From contig WJYB01000001.1 of NCBI GenBank assembly GCA_009668015.1, positions 434,001 through 498,000 of the forward strand: a stretch of DNA of 64,000 nucleotides, written 5' to 3'. The stretch is from Enterobacteriaceae bacterium RIT714 (GTDB lineage: Bacteria; Pseudomonadota; Gammaproteobacteria; Enterobacterales; Enterobacteriaceae). Made by a program: the position numbers and the translations under genes. Positions 10,521 to 18,900 of the stretch are shown here, in pieces. The notes under the pieces were generated by a model, which saw nothing but the letters and a program-made list of their open reading frames with translations, did not search any database and was not told where the DNA came from. How positions within the stretch are numbered: the stretch's first letter is position 1; each line of letters opens with the position of its first letter.

Positions 10521-11415
10521 ACGCTGTCCGCAGTCGCCTGAACCAGGTTTCCGGTCGGGTGAACATCACCATATTCCCCGTTAAGATCAGCAGCAATCCT
10601 GCCACACCATTCATGTGCCAGACGTAGCCCTCATACATCGTCGAAATCGTCAGGGCCACCAGCGGGAAAAGCAGGGTGCTGTAAGCGGCTTTACCGGCAC
10701 CAATGCGGCCAACCAGCGTAAAGTAAGCGCCGAACGCAATCACCGAGCCAAAAATAGCCAGATAAAGCAGGGCTCCGATATAGCTGACCGTCCATTCCGG
10801 CATAAAGTTGTCGCCGCGAATCAGCGCGATGGCGCCCATCACCAGCGTGCCGTAAAGCATCGCCCACGCGTTGGTGGTCATCGTTTCCAGCCCATTGCGC
10901 TGGTGGCGAAGGCTAATCATATTTCCCAGCGAGAAACCGTATGTTCCCAGCGCCGACAGGCCGATACCCAGCAGCAATTCCGGGCTCCAGCCGCTGGTCA
11001 GGAGATCGTCCCAGAACAGCGTGATAATCCCCAGCAGGCCGAGGAACGCGGCGGTCCAGAAACGGGCAGGCGGGCGTTGCCCAAAGAAGATAAAACTGTT
11101 GATGGCGTTATACATGACGGCCATCGAAAAAATGACCGACTCCAGACCGGTATTGATATACGCCGCAGCGGTGTAAAAACACCAGAAGTTAAAGCAAAAG
11201 ACGCAACAGCCCTGAACCATACAGAACAGGTGATCGCGCAGCACCAGCTTGCGCAGACGTCCCAGCGCCAGCAGGACGACCATCATCGTGGCGCTGGCGA
11301 CGGCAAAGCGCCAGAAAATGGAGACGGGTGCAGCCACGGGTCCCTGTTGCAGAAATATCGCGATCCAGGTGGTTCCCCAGATCAGAACCACCAGCCCATA
11401 CAAAAGTGCGTTCAT
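10519..11415 (-). CDS. EamA/DMT-family transporter
   Basis: 298 residues with ten predicted transmembrane segments and two EamA repeats (residues about 5-140 and 150-285). It opens with GLVVLIWGTTWIAI, typical of drug/metabolite exporters. Substrate is unknown. An AraC-type regulator starts 171 bases away on the other strand, so that regulator probably controls this exporter. E. coli K-12 does not have this pair at this place, as far as I recall, so it is accessory within a conserved neighbourhood. Confidence 0.87.
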   Translation of the reverse strand: MNALLYGLVVLIWGTTWIAIFLQQGPVAAPVSIFWRFAVASATMMVVLLALGRLRKLVLRDHLFCMVQGCCVFCFNFWCFYTAAAYINTGLESVIFSMAVMYNAINSFIFFGQRPPARFWTAAFLGLLGIITLFWDDLLTSGWSPELLLGIGLSALGTYGFSLGNMISLRHQRNGLETMTTNAWAMLYGTLVMGAIALIRGDNFMPEWTVSYIGALLYLAIFGSVIAFGAYFTLVGRIGAGKAAYSTLLFPLVALTISTMYEGYVWHMNGVAGLLLILTGNMVMFTRPETWFRRLRTA

Positions 11416-11586
11416 TTTACTCTCTTCTCAAACGACAAAAGGGAAGTGTGACCGAACGCGCGCCGTGGTGCTTTCAACATCCTGCTGCCGACTTGCATAA
11501 TCTTGCGCATTTTTGTTGCCGCATGGCTGGTATCAGGGGGCAACACTTCATAAACTGTGGGTCTGTTCACTTGCCAGCTACCGGTT

Positions 11587-12459
11587 ATGTCTCGCGCTTA
11601 CGACACCTTTGAAACGCTTCGTCAACAAAATGCCGTGCTGCGGGAAACCGTCGCGCTCAACACCGGCATTCAGCTGGCCGCGTGGTACAACAAGCACGAT
11701 ACGGTCACCGTCAAAAGTAACCATCACACTCTCAGTTTGTACGTCGCCGATGGCTACGAGAGTTATCACAAAACGGCCAGCGGCTGGAAAAACGGCGGTG
11801 GGCCGGATCGTTTCTGTCTGATGCCGAAAGAGAGCGAGTCGAGCTGGGATATCCGCGATGATTTGTCGTTTGTGCATCTCTATTGCACCGATGAACATCT
11901 GCGCGACACAGGCGAAAAAATCTGGGATAAAAGCCCGGCGTCGATAGCCCTCGATGAGAAAACCTTCGCCAGTGACCCCAAAATTGCGCTGCTCTACCGC
12001 CAGTTTTTGCTCGGCTGCGACTGGCAGCAACAGGCCAACCAGCTGACGTTAAGTACCGCCAGTACGCTACTGTTGACGCACCTGATTCAGCATTATTCGA
12101 GCGTCCAGTGGAAGCTGCCGGTCGTGACAGGCGGCCTTTCGCCGTTCGTGCTGCGCAACGTGCTGGCTTACATCGAAGAAAACCTTTCGCAGCCGTTAAC
12201 CCTCGCCGACCTGGCGGCGGTTGCCGCACTGAGCGAATACCATTTCGCACGAATGTTCCGCCAGTCAATGAGCATGGCGCCCCATCAGTACGTGATGCAG
12301 CAGCGCATGGAAAAGGCCAAAGGGCTGGTGGAGTTGACGCAACAACCGTTAACCGAGATCGCGCTGGCCTGCGGGTTCAGTTCTGCCAGCCATTTTAGCC
12401 ATCGTTTCAAAGCCGCTATCGGGTTGACGCCGTCACAGTTACGCGCGGCGAAAGCGTGA
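11587..12459 (+). CDS. AraC-family transcriptional regulator
   Basis: 290 residues from the ATG at 11587 (an upstream ATG at 11557 is weaker). The N-terminal domain (about 1-180) is a ligand-sensing region of unclear fold. The C-terminal 100 residues carry the double helix-turn-helix of AraC proteins: ADLAAVAALSEYHFARMFRQ then EIALACGFSSASHFSHRFK. Divergent from the DMT exporter, the likely target. Its last 21 bases overlap the convergent ydcO 3-prime end. Confidence 0.88.
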   Translation: MSRAYDTFETLRQQNAVLRETVALNTGIQLAAWYNKHDTVTVKSNHHTLSLYVADGYESYHKTASGWKNGGGPDRFCLMPKESESSWDIRDDLSFVHLYCTDEHLRDTGEKIWDKSPASIALDEKTFASDPKIALLYRQFLLGCDWQQQANQLTLSTASTLLLTHLIQHYSSVQWKLPVVTGGLSPFVLRNVLAYIEENLSQPLTLADLAAVAALSEYHFARMFRQSMSMAPHQYVMQQRMEKAKGLVELTQQPLTEIALACGFSSASHFSHRFKAAIGLTPSQLRAAKA

Positions 12460-13605
12460 AAACACCGCATAACCGATCCCACCGGCAATCAGCCCCCAGA
12501 ATGCCGAACTGATACCCACCAAAGTGACTCCGCTGGCGGTCACCAGAAAAGTGATCAGCGCGGCGTCACGCTCGTGTTCATGTTGCAGTGCCTGATACAG
12601 ACTTCCGCCGATCGTCCCAAGTAATGCCAGACCCGCCAGCGTCTGGATCCAGCTCAACGGCAGCGCCGTCATCAGTGCGGTAATCGAGCCGCCAAAAATC
12701 CCCGCGAGCAGATAAAAAACGCCTGCCGCGGCGGCGGCAATCCAGCGTTTTCCGGCGTCAGGATGCGCATCGGGGCTCTGGCAAATCGCTGCGGTGATGG
12801 CCGCAATACAGATGGAGAAGACGCCAAACGGCGAGAGCAACAGCGCCAGTCCGCCGGTAAAGGTGATCAGCGGGGAGACGGCGACCGGATAACCGGATGC
12901 TTGCATCGTGGCAAAGCCCGGGGCATTTTGCGAAGCCATCGTCACCAGAAACAGGGGCAGACCCACACTGATAAGCGTGGTCAGGGTGAATTGCGGGGCG
13001 ATCCAGGTGGGCATGACCACGGCAAAATGCAACTTATCGGTGACAACGTCACCTCCAGTCCAGGCGACGGCTCCACCCACCACCAGGGTGGCGACAATGG
13101 CATAGCGGGGGGCAAAGGTTTTGGCGAGTAACCACGCCAGCAGCATGCTCCCGCACAGCAAAAAGTGTCCCTCGAATTGGCTGAAGGCCTGAAGGCCAAA
13201 GCGGAGCAACACGCCGGCCAGCATGGCGGCTGCCAGCGTGTGAGGAATAATTTTCATCAGACGGGCAAAAAGCCCGGTCAGGCCGCAGAGCACAATCAGG
13301 CCGTTGGCAAAGATAAAAATGCCGATGGTTTCAGCCAGCGTAACGCCCTGAAGGCTGGTCGCAAGGAGCGCGGCACCGGGGGTAGACCATGCGGTTAACA
13401 CCGGGGCCTTATACCAGAGCGAAAGCGCGAGGGTACTGACGCCCATCCCCAGCCCCAGGGCGGTCATCCAGCCTGCGATTTGTAAGGGCGTGGCGCCCGC
13501 TGCAGCCGCGGCTTGCCAGATAATGGCGGCGGAACTGGCATATCCCACCAGCACGGCGACAAATCCGGCCAGTATCGCCGGGAAAAGTGGGGTTGAACTG
13601 CGCAT
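12439..13605 (-). CDS. ydcO: BenE-family benzoate/proton symporter-like membrane protein YdcO
   Basis: 388 residues from the ATG at 13605, close to the 391 of E. coli YdcO; the earlier in-frame start at 13686 would run through the promoter of the divergent gene. The protein is almost wholly hydrophobic, with about twelve membrane segments and the BenE pattern (TMASQNAPGFATMQASGY). Transport substrate is unproven. A matS site lies inside at 13040-13052. It is divergent from sutR, as in E. coli. Confidence 0.92.
   Translation of the reverse strand: MRSSTPLFPAILAGFVAVLVGYASSAAIIWQAAAAAGATPLQIAGWMTALGLGMGVSTLALSLWYKAPVLTAWSTPGAALLATSLQGVTLAETIGIFIFANGLIVLCGLTGLFARLMKIIPHTLAAAMLAGVLLRFGLQAFSQFEGHFLLCGSMLLAWLLAKTFAPRYAIVATLVVGGAVAWTGGDVVTDKLHFAVVMPTWIAPQFTLTTLISVGLPLFLVTMASQNAPGFATMQASGYPVAVSPLITFTGGLALLLSPFGVFSICIAAITAAICQSPDAHPDAGKRWIAAAAAGVFYLLAGIFGGSITALMTALPLSWIQTLAGLALLGTIGGSLYQALQHEHERDAALITFLVTASGVTLVGISSAFWGLIAGGIGYAVFSRFRRA
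13040..13052. other. matS site, inside ydcO
   Basis: GTGACAACGTCAC matches GTGACRNYGTCAC at every position. Confidence 0.88.
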
Positions 13606-13618
13606 GGTGACTCCGTTG

Positions 13619-13663
13619 TGCGTTATAGCGTCCGGAGAAATGTAGCACTGTGCGCTATAGCGT
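13619..13663. promoter_or_regulatory. Two tandem operator-like repeats between ydcO and sutR
   Basis: TGCGTTATAGCGT (13619-13631) and TGCGCTATAGCGT (13651-13663) differ at one base and start 32 bases apart, about three helical turns. The second contains the palindrome CGCTATAGCG. Their place in the divergent promoter region fits autoregulation by the HTH protein SutR. The assignment to SutR is inference. Confidence 0.5.
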
Positions 13664-13697
13664 ACAAGTGGTACACTGGACCGCAACGGGAGGAGCC

Positions 13698-14225
13698 ATG
13701 AATATCACTGAACATCTTGCGTTAACCCTGAAAACAGAGCGGCAGGCGCGCGGCTGGAGTTTATCGAAGCTGGCCGATGAGACGGGCGTATCAAAAGCGA
13801 TGCTGGGCCAGATCGAGCGTAACGAATCCAGCCCGACGGTTTCTACGCTGTGGAAAATCGCGACCGGTCTGAACGTCCCCTTTTCCGCATTTATCACCCC
13901 TGAAACGCAACCGCAGCCGGTGTTTGATCCTCAGCAACAGGCGATGGTGGTCAAGCCGTTGTTTCCGTGGGATGACACGCTGAAGTTTGATCACTTCTCG
14001 ATTACGCTGGCCCCCGGCGCGCTGAGCGAATCGACGCCACACGAAGCAGGCGTCATTGAACATGTGGTGGTGATTAGCGGCGAGCTGGAGATGTGTATTG
14101 AGGGCGTCTGGCGCACCCTTTTTGCCGATTCTGGCGTGCGTTTTGCCGGTGATAAGCCCCACGCCTATCGCAACAGCAGCGGCCAGACCGTCCATTTCCA
14201 TTCTCTGATCCACTATCCCCGCTGA
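13698..14225 (+). CDS. sutR: XRE-family regulator with cupin domain, SutR (YdcN)
   Basis: 175 residues. An N-terminal HTH_3 domain (about 8-65: LSKLADETGVSKAMLGQIERNESSPTVSTLWKIATGL) is joined to a C-terminal cupin (about 105-172: HEAGVIEHVVVISGELEM, GDKPHAYRN). This architecture and the neighbours ydcO and rlhA identify E. coli YdcN, named SutR for control of sulfur-use genes. Start chosen at 13698 behind GGGAGGAG. Divergent from ydcO, with repeats in the shared promoter region. Confidence 0.92.
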   Translation: MNITEHLALTLKTERQARGWSLSKLADETGVSKAMLGQIERNESSPTVSTLWKIATGLNVPFSAFITPETQPQPVFDPQQQAMVVKPLFPWDDTLKFDHFSITLAPGALSESTPHEAGVIEHVVVISGELEMCIEGVWRTLFADSGVRFAGDKPHAYRNSSGQTVHFHSLIHYPR

Positions 14226-14305
14226 GGCTGCGCAAAACGGTTTCACTGACGCAGACTTCTGACTACAATAGCCGCCATTTTGACCATAACGGATAACGAC
14301 GAAGT

Positions 14306-16270
14306 ATGCGCCTGCAATCCCATCATCTTGAACTTTTAAGCCCGGCTCGTGACGCCTCAATTGCCCGTGAGGCAATCCTGCATGGCGCAGATGCGGTGTA
14401 CATTGGCGGCCCAGGCTTTGGCGCCCGACATAACGCCAGCAACAGCCTGAGCGATATTGCCGCGCTGGTGCCGTTCGCCCACCGCTATGGTGCGAAAGTT
14501 TTCGTGACCCTGAACACCATTCTTCATGATGATGAGCTTGAACCTGCGCAGCGTCTGATCACCGATCTTTATCAGACCGGGGTCGATGCGTTGATTGTGC
14601 AGGATATGGGCGTACTTGAGCTGGATATCCCGACGATTGAGCTGCACGCCAGCACTCAGTGCGATATCCGGACCGTTGAAAAAGCGAAGTTTCTCTCCGA
14701 TGTCGGATTCACTCAGATTGTGCTGGCGCGCGAACTGAACCTGAATCAAATCCGCGATATTCATCAGGCCACCGACGCGACCATTGAGTTCTTTATTCAC
14801 GGCGCGCTGTGCGTGGCGTATTCCGGCCAGTGCAATATCTCGCACGCGCAGACCGGGCGCAGCGCCAACCGTGGCGACTGCTCGCAGGCGTGCCGTTTGC
14901 CTTACACTCTGAAAGACGATCAGGGCCGCGTCGTCGCCTTTGAAAAGCATCTCCTGTCGATGAAAGACAACGATCAGACGGCGAATCTTGCGGCGCTGAT
15001 CGACGCCGGTGTGCGCTCCTTCAAGATTGAAGGGCGCTACAAAGATATGAGCTACGTGAAAAATATCACCGCGCATTATCGCCAGATGCTGGATGCGATT
15101 ATCGAGGATCGCAGCGACCTGGCGCGGGCCTCCGCCGGGCGTACCGAGCACTTCTTTATTCCGTCCACCGATAAAACCTTCCATCGCGGCAGCACGGATT
15201 ATTTCGTGAATGCGCGTAAAGATGATATCGGCGCGTTCGATTCGCCGAAATTTATCGGCCTGCCGGTCGGCGAAGTGTTGAAAGTGGGTAAAGATCATCT
15301 GGATGTGAAGGTGACGGAGACGCTGGCCAACGGCGATGGCCTGAACGTCATGATCAAGCGCGAAATTGTCGGTTTCCGCGCGAATACGGTAGAAAAAACC
15401 GGTGCGAACCAGTACCGCGTGTGGCCTAACGAAATGCCCGCCGATCTCTACAAAGCGCGTCCGAATGCGGCGTTGAATCGCAACCTCGATCACAACTGGC
15501 AGCAGGCGCTGCTGAAAACGTCCAGCGAGCGACGCATTGCCGTGGATATCGAACTGGGTGGCTGGGAAGAACAGCTGATCCTGACGATGACCAGCGAAGA
15601 TGGCGTTAGCGTGACGCACACGCTGGATGGCCAGTTTGAGGTGGCGAACAACGCTGAAAAAGCGCTCTCCAGCCTGAAGGACGGCGTGGCGAAGCTGGGG
15701 CAGACTCTGTATTATCCGCGCAGCGTTGAGCTGAACCTGGCTGACGCGCTGTTTGTTCCGAACAGTCTGCTGAACCAGTTCCGCCGTGAAACGGCCGATA
15801 TGCTCGACGCCGCGCGTCTGGCGAACTATCCCCGCGGCAGCCGTAAAGCGGTTTCCGTACCGGCGCCGGTCTACCCGGACACCCATCTCTCATTCCTGGC
15901 AAACGTCTATAACCATAAAGCGCGTGAATTTTATCACCGTTATGGCGTTCAGCTGATTGATGCTGCCTATGAAGCGCATGAAGAGAAGGGCGATGTTCCG
16001 GTGATGATCACCAAGCACTGCCTGCGTTTTGCCTTCAACCTGTGTCCGAAACAGGCCAAAGGCAATATCAAAAGCTGGAAAGCGACCCCGATGCAGCTGG
16101 TCAACGGGGATGAGATTCTGACGCTGAAGTTCGACTGCCGCCCGTGTGAAATGCACGTGATAGGTAAAATGAAAAATCACATTTTCAAAATGCCCCAACC
16201 CGGCAGCGTCGTGGCGTCTGTGAGTCCTGAAGATCTGCTGAAAACCCTGCCGAAGCGCAAGGGCGTGTAA
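14306..16270 (+). CDS. rlhA: 23S rRNA 5-hydroxycytidine C2501 synthase RlhA (YdcP, U32 family)
   Basis: A 654-residue U32-peptidase-like protein. The conserved block ELLSPARDASIAREAILHGADAVYIGGP opens it, and the U32 signature FIHGALCVAYSGQCNIS, with the cysteines CSQACRLPY, sits near residues 170-200. A distal pair of cysteine regions (CLRFAFNLCPKQ, FDCRPCEMHV) is also as in RlhA. The family uses these Cys residues, probably in an iron-sulfur centre, and the E. coli enzyme hydroxylates C2501 of 23S rRNA using a prephenate-derived co-substrate. It ends one base before the yncJ stop on the other strand. Confidence 0.94.
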   Translation: MRLQSHHLELLSPARDASIAREAILHGADAVYIGGPGFGARHNASNSLSDIAALVPFAHRYGAKVFVTLNTILHDDELEPAQRLITDLYQTGVDALIVQDMGVLELDIPTIELHASTQCDIRTVEKAKFLSDVGFTQIVLARELNLNQIRDIHQATDATIEFFIHGALCVAYSGQCNISHAQTGRSANRGDCSQACRLPYTLKDDQGRVVAFEKHLLSMKDNDQTANLAALIDAGVRSFKIEGRYKDMSYVKNITAHYRQMLDAIIEDRSDLARASAGRTEHFFIPSTDKTFHRGSTDYFVNARKDDIGAFDSPKFIGLPVGEVLKVGKDHLDVKVTETLANGDGLNVMIKREIVGFRANTVEKTGANQYRVWPNEMPADLYKARPNAALNRNLDHNWQQALLKTSSERRIAVDIELGGWEEQLILTMTSEDGVSVTHTLDGQFEVANNAEKALSSLKDGVAKLGQTLYYPRSVELNLADALFVPNSLLNQFRRETADMLDAARLANYPRGSRKAVSVPAPVYPDTHLSFLANVYNHKAREFYHRYGVQLIDAAYEAHEEKGDVPVMITKHCLRFAFNLCPKQAKGNIKSWKATPMQLVNGDEILTLKFDCRPCEMHVIGKMKNHIFKMPQPGSVVASVSPEDLLKTLPKRKGV

Positions 16271-16501
16271 TCAGCGAAAATGGGTATCCGGTTTGCGCGA
16301 TTTTTGCCAGTGATGGTGCTCGCGCAAGCCATCCGCAGACTCTTCCGCCACGCTCCGCAGTTCGTCGCTGTCAGCTTCATGACGAAGCTGATGGTCGACA
16401 TTTTTCACCCACAGATACTCATGTCCTTTTTGCCCGGCCATTAACTGCCCGGAAAATAATGCGCAAATCAGCATGATGAGAGATAACCCTTTCTTAACCA
16501 T
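16271..16501 (-). CDS. yncJ: YncJ, small exported protein
   Basis: 76 residues, the same length as E. coli YncJ, with the shared core HEYLWVKNVDHQLRHEADSD. A signal peptide (1-22, ending LMAG) implies export to the periplasm. The gene abuts rlhA tail to tail with no gap. Function is unknown. The E. coli hicAB genes that follow yncJ are missing here. Confidence 0.93.
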   Translation of the reverse strand: MVKKGLSLIMLICALFSGQLMAGQKGHEYLWVKNVDHQLRHEADSDELRSVAEESADGLREHHHWQKSRKPDTHFR

Positions 16502-16693
16502 TGTTTCACCGCCTGATGACTTTTAGCGGCTATAATGCCAATAGTTTCCTTGGGTTATTATTCGTACTTTTAAACTATCGCAAAGAGTTTGTCAGGGAAT
16601 GCACCCGAGATGTGTCAAGTCTGCATCCGGATAATAACCTTCCCGGTAAGAAGCCGATACAATGGCCTTTTAACCAGGGACGAGGTTATATAA

Positions 16694-17071
16694 ATGAAAA
16701 AAGTGTTGTCTTTTGCCGTTTCAGGCGTTGCGATAGTCGCGGCGGCTTACATCGGTTGCACCCACTACCACCCGAAAGCAGAATATTTGCAGGCCGCAGA
16801 AACGCGCGTCGGCTCTTACCTGACCAGTGATTACGGGCGCGTCGCCTGCCACACCACGCAAATCAGCGGTGGACAATGGCATCTGGACTGTGTGAACGTG
16901 GCAAAAGGCCAGCATTTCGAGTATGCGGTTTTTCCTGCCGAGAAAGCACCCTACGCCGTTTCGCGGCTCTTTTATCTTGAAGCCGTGAATGAAAACGCCG
17001 TTCAAAGTGCCAGTCATGGATTAATGCAGTATCTGCAAATCAACACCTCGACCCATAAAATTCACTCCTGA
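16694..17071 (+). CDS. Small membrane-anchored or exported protein of unknown function
   Basis: 125 residues, not recognised. The N-terminus (about 4-21) is a hydrophobic segment ending AAYIGC, which resembles but does not fit a strict lipobox (Tyr at -3). The rest is soluble and would face the periplasm, with a Cys pair at C53 and C66 (VACHTT and LDCVNV) that could form a disulfide. A gap of 144 bases separates it from a strong terminator. The SD is GACGAGG with nine-base spacing. Confidence 0.7.
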   Translation: MKKVLSFAVSGVAIVAAAYIGCTHYHPKAEYLQAAETRVGSYLTSDYGRVACHTTQISGGQWHLDCVNVAKGQHFEYAVFPAEKAPYAVSRLFYLEAVNENAVQSASHGLMQYLQINTSTHKIHS

Positions 17072-17215
17072 CCAGGAGCGGATATCGGCCATCAGTTAGC
17101 CTGTCGTTTACTCGTGGTTTATCTTTCGAATGTTAGTTTTATTGCCGATCCGCTACCCGTCATGGAATGCCGGGAACGTAGATACCAAAATACAAATCTA
17201 TCCATGCAAGCATTG

Positions 17216-17242
17216 ACCGCCAGATAATGGCGGTTTTTTTTT
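17216..17242 (+). terminator. Strong rho-independent terminator
   Basis: A 6-bp stem ACCGCC/GGCGGT (17216-17221 with 17229-17234) is followed by nine T residues. It ends the transcript of the small exported protein before convergent ftrA. Confidence 0.88.
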
Positions 17243-17245
17243 GCC

Positions 17246-18247
17246 TCACCCCAGCCTTTCTGAGTCCTGAGCGCCTGAGACAAGGAAGTGTTTTCGGTAT
17301 TGCGCTGGCGATAACGCAAACTGTTGGCGGAAGTGATGCCGCAGAGTGGCGGCGTGCCCGAATCCGGTCTGCTCTGCAATACTGTCGATACTCAACCGAC
17401 TGCTTTCCAGATACTCTTTTGCCCGCAGCAGGCGTTCGGTAATGATCCAGCGCGATGGCGTCGTGCCCGTCGCATCGGCGAAGCGGCGTAAAAAGGTGCG
17501 CTGGCTCATCCCCACACGGCGGGCCAGCGAGCTGACGCTGTGGTTAACGGTCAAATGCTGATGGAGAAAATCAAACAACTGGCCGAATCGCTGACTTTCC
17601 CTCAACTGCGCAACCGGGCGAATGACCTGCTGCGTTTGCGTCCCGTCCCGGTGGGGCGGGATCACCAGACGTCTCGCCACGCGGTTGGCCGCGTCCAGAC
17701 CGTAATCCCGGCGGACAACATGCAGGCACAGGTCGATTCCCGCGGCGCTACCCGCCGACGTCAGCAGGGTACCTTCATCCTGGTACAGCACGTCTTCCAC
17801 CACGTTGATCTCCGGATAACGCGTTTTCAGGGTTTCGGTATAACGCCAGTGCGTCGTGGCTTTGCGGCCATCCAGCAACCCTGTGGCGGCCAGCACAAAC
17901 ACCCCGGAACATATCGAGAGCAGATGGCAGCCGCGCGCGTGAGCCCGGCAGAGCGCGTCGCATAATGCAGGCGGTACAACCGCATCGACGCCACGCCAGC
18001 CGGGGATCACCACCAGACTGGCGTCATCCAGCAGACGTATATCCCCGTCGGCCACTATTCTGATGCCGCCGGTCGCCCGCAGTTCGCCATTGTCCACCGC
18101 GGCAACGCTGAAGCGGTACCAGTCATCGCCCATCTCCGGTCGCGGCAGGCCGAAAATTTCCACCGCCACACCAAACTCAAACGTACACAGACCGTCATAG
18201 GCCAGTACCACGACTCGTGGAGGAGGGACCTGTTGTAAGTTTGTCAT
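17246..18247 (-). CDS. ftrA: GlxA-family transcriptional regulator, FtrA type (DJ-1 domain plus AraC HTH)
   Basis: 333 residues from the ATG at 18247 (an alternative at 18280 exists). The N-terminal half (about 8-185) is a DJ-1/PfpI-like amidotransferase fold with the nucleophile-elbow-like LLSICSGVFVLAATGLL. The C-terminal part (about 220-315) is an AraC HTH (VSSLARRVGMSQRTFLRRF, SIDSIAEQTGFGHAATLRHHF). This architecture is that of GlxA-type regulators, and the whole resembles enterobacterial FtrA. The effector is not known. The divergent rhodanese gene 94 bases away is the likely target. Confidence 0.85.
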   Translation of the reverse strand: MTNLQQVPPPRVVVLAYDGLCTFEFGVAVEIFGLPRPEMGDDWYRFSVAAVDNGELRATGGIRIVADGDIRLLDDASLVVIPGWRGVDAVVPPALCDALCRAHARGCHLLSICSGVFVLAATGLLDGRKATTHWRYTETLKTRYPEINVVEDVLYQDEGTLLTSAGSAAGIDLCLHVVRRDYGLDAANRVARRLVIPPHRDGTQTQQVIRPVAQLRESQRFGQLFDFLHQHLTVNHSVSSLARRVGMSQRTFLRRFADATGTTPSRWIITERLLRAKEYLESSRLSIDSIAEQTGFGHAATLRHHFRQQFALSPAQYRKHFLVSGAQDSERLG

Positions 18248-18341
18248 CTTTTTGCTGTTTTCTGGCATAACTGCTGACATTCACTGGCTAAATTTCTGGA
18301 TAAAGTACTGTTAACACAAACACCCACCAGGAGAAAGCGCC

Positions 18342-18740
18342 ATGAGTTATGTCACCGAATTTCCCGTTGCCGGGCCACAAGAATCCGCTGCCCATTTTCT
18401 GCGCCGGTTAAGCGTCGAGACGGACTGTGCCGACGTTCATCACGCCTTAACGCATCATGAGCAGGACTTCGTTTTATTGCATGTGGTTGGCGGCCCGGAG
18501 CACTTTGCTCGCCGCCACCTGCCGGGCGCGATTCATTTACCGTGGTCGGCAATGACGGCGGAAAAGATGGCGCAGTGGCCGGAAGATACGCTGTTTGTCG
18601 TCTACTGCGCCGGGCCGCATTGCAACGGGGCGGACAGAGCGGCGCTGAAGCTGGCGCAGCTGGGTTTACCGGTCAAAATTATGCTGGGCGGGATCACCGG
18701 CTGGGAGGATGAAAATTTCGCTTTTGCGACGGATGATTAA
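18342..18740 (+). CDS. Single-domain rhodanese-like protein
   Basis: 132 residues. The rhodanese fold ends in the active-site loop C89-A-G-P-H-C94-N, whose first cysteine is the expected persulfide carrier (thiosulfate or other sulfurtransferase). Substrate recognition residues LPGAIHLPW are typical of the family. It is cytosolic, with no signal. Good SD (AGGAG). It is divergent from ftrA, which probably controls it, and lies upstream of a methionine-synthase-like gene, hinting at sulfur metabolism. Confidence 0.88.
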   Translation: MSYVTEFPVAGPQESAAHFLRRLSVETDCADVHHALTHHEQDFVLLHVVGGPEHFARRHLPGAIHLPWSAMTAEKMAQWPEDTLFVVYCAGPHCNGADRAALKLAQLGLPVKIMLGGITGWEDENFAFATDD

Positions 18741-18802
18741 CCCGAACATGAATAAATTTCATCTGTCATGAAATTTTCTCGTTTGCCGCCATGCCGTTGA
18801 TA

Positions 18803-18838
18803 TGACATCTTTTTGGACATATAGCCATCCAGAAGTCT
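18803..18838 (+). promoter_or_regulatory. Possible MetJ operator (tandem met boxes)
   Basis: Three contiguous 8-mers, GGACATAT, AGCCATCC and AGAAGTCT (18815-18838), match the met box AGACGTCT at 5, 5 and 7 of 8 positions. A further TGACATCT (6 of 8) lies at 18803-18810. The array sits 62 bases before the MetE-like start. MetJ binds tandem boxes with S-adenosylmethionine. This is inference from the sequence. Confidence 0.42.
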
Positions 18839-18900
18839 ATAAGTTCAATTTATGAATTATCACTGTTGGCAATCAATTGCTGGCGGCAAAGGAGATAAAC

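Noticed and set aside
10615..11451. A 278-codon plus-strand frame over the DMT transporter gene
   Set aside because: The reverse strand encodes a clear ten-helix EamA transporter; this frame is a shadow rich in Gln/Arg.
14357..15886. A 509-codon reverse-strand open frame
   Set aside because: It is the antisense shadow of rlhA, which has full family support in its own frame; the shadow has no recognisable motif.
18231..18240. Second Ter-like core TGTTGTAAGT
   Set aside because: Only the TGTTGTAA part fits; flanking conserved bases, including the C of the GC(6) pair, are wrong.
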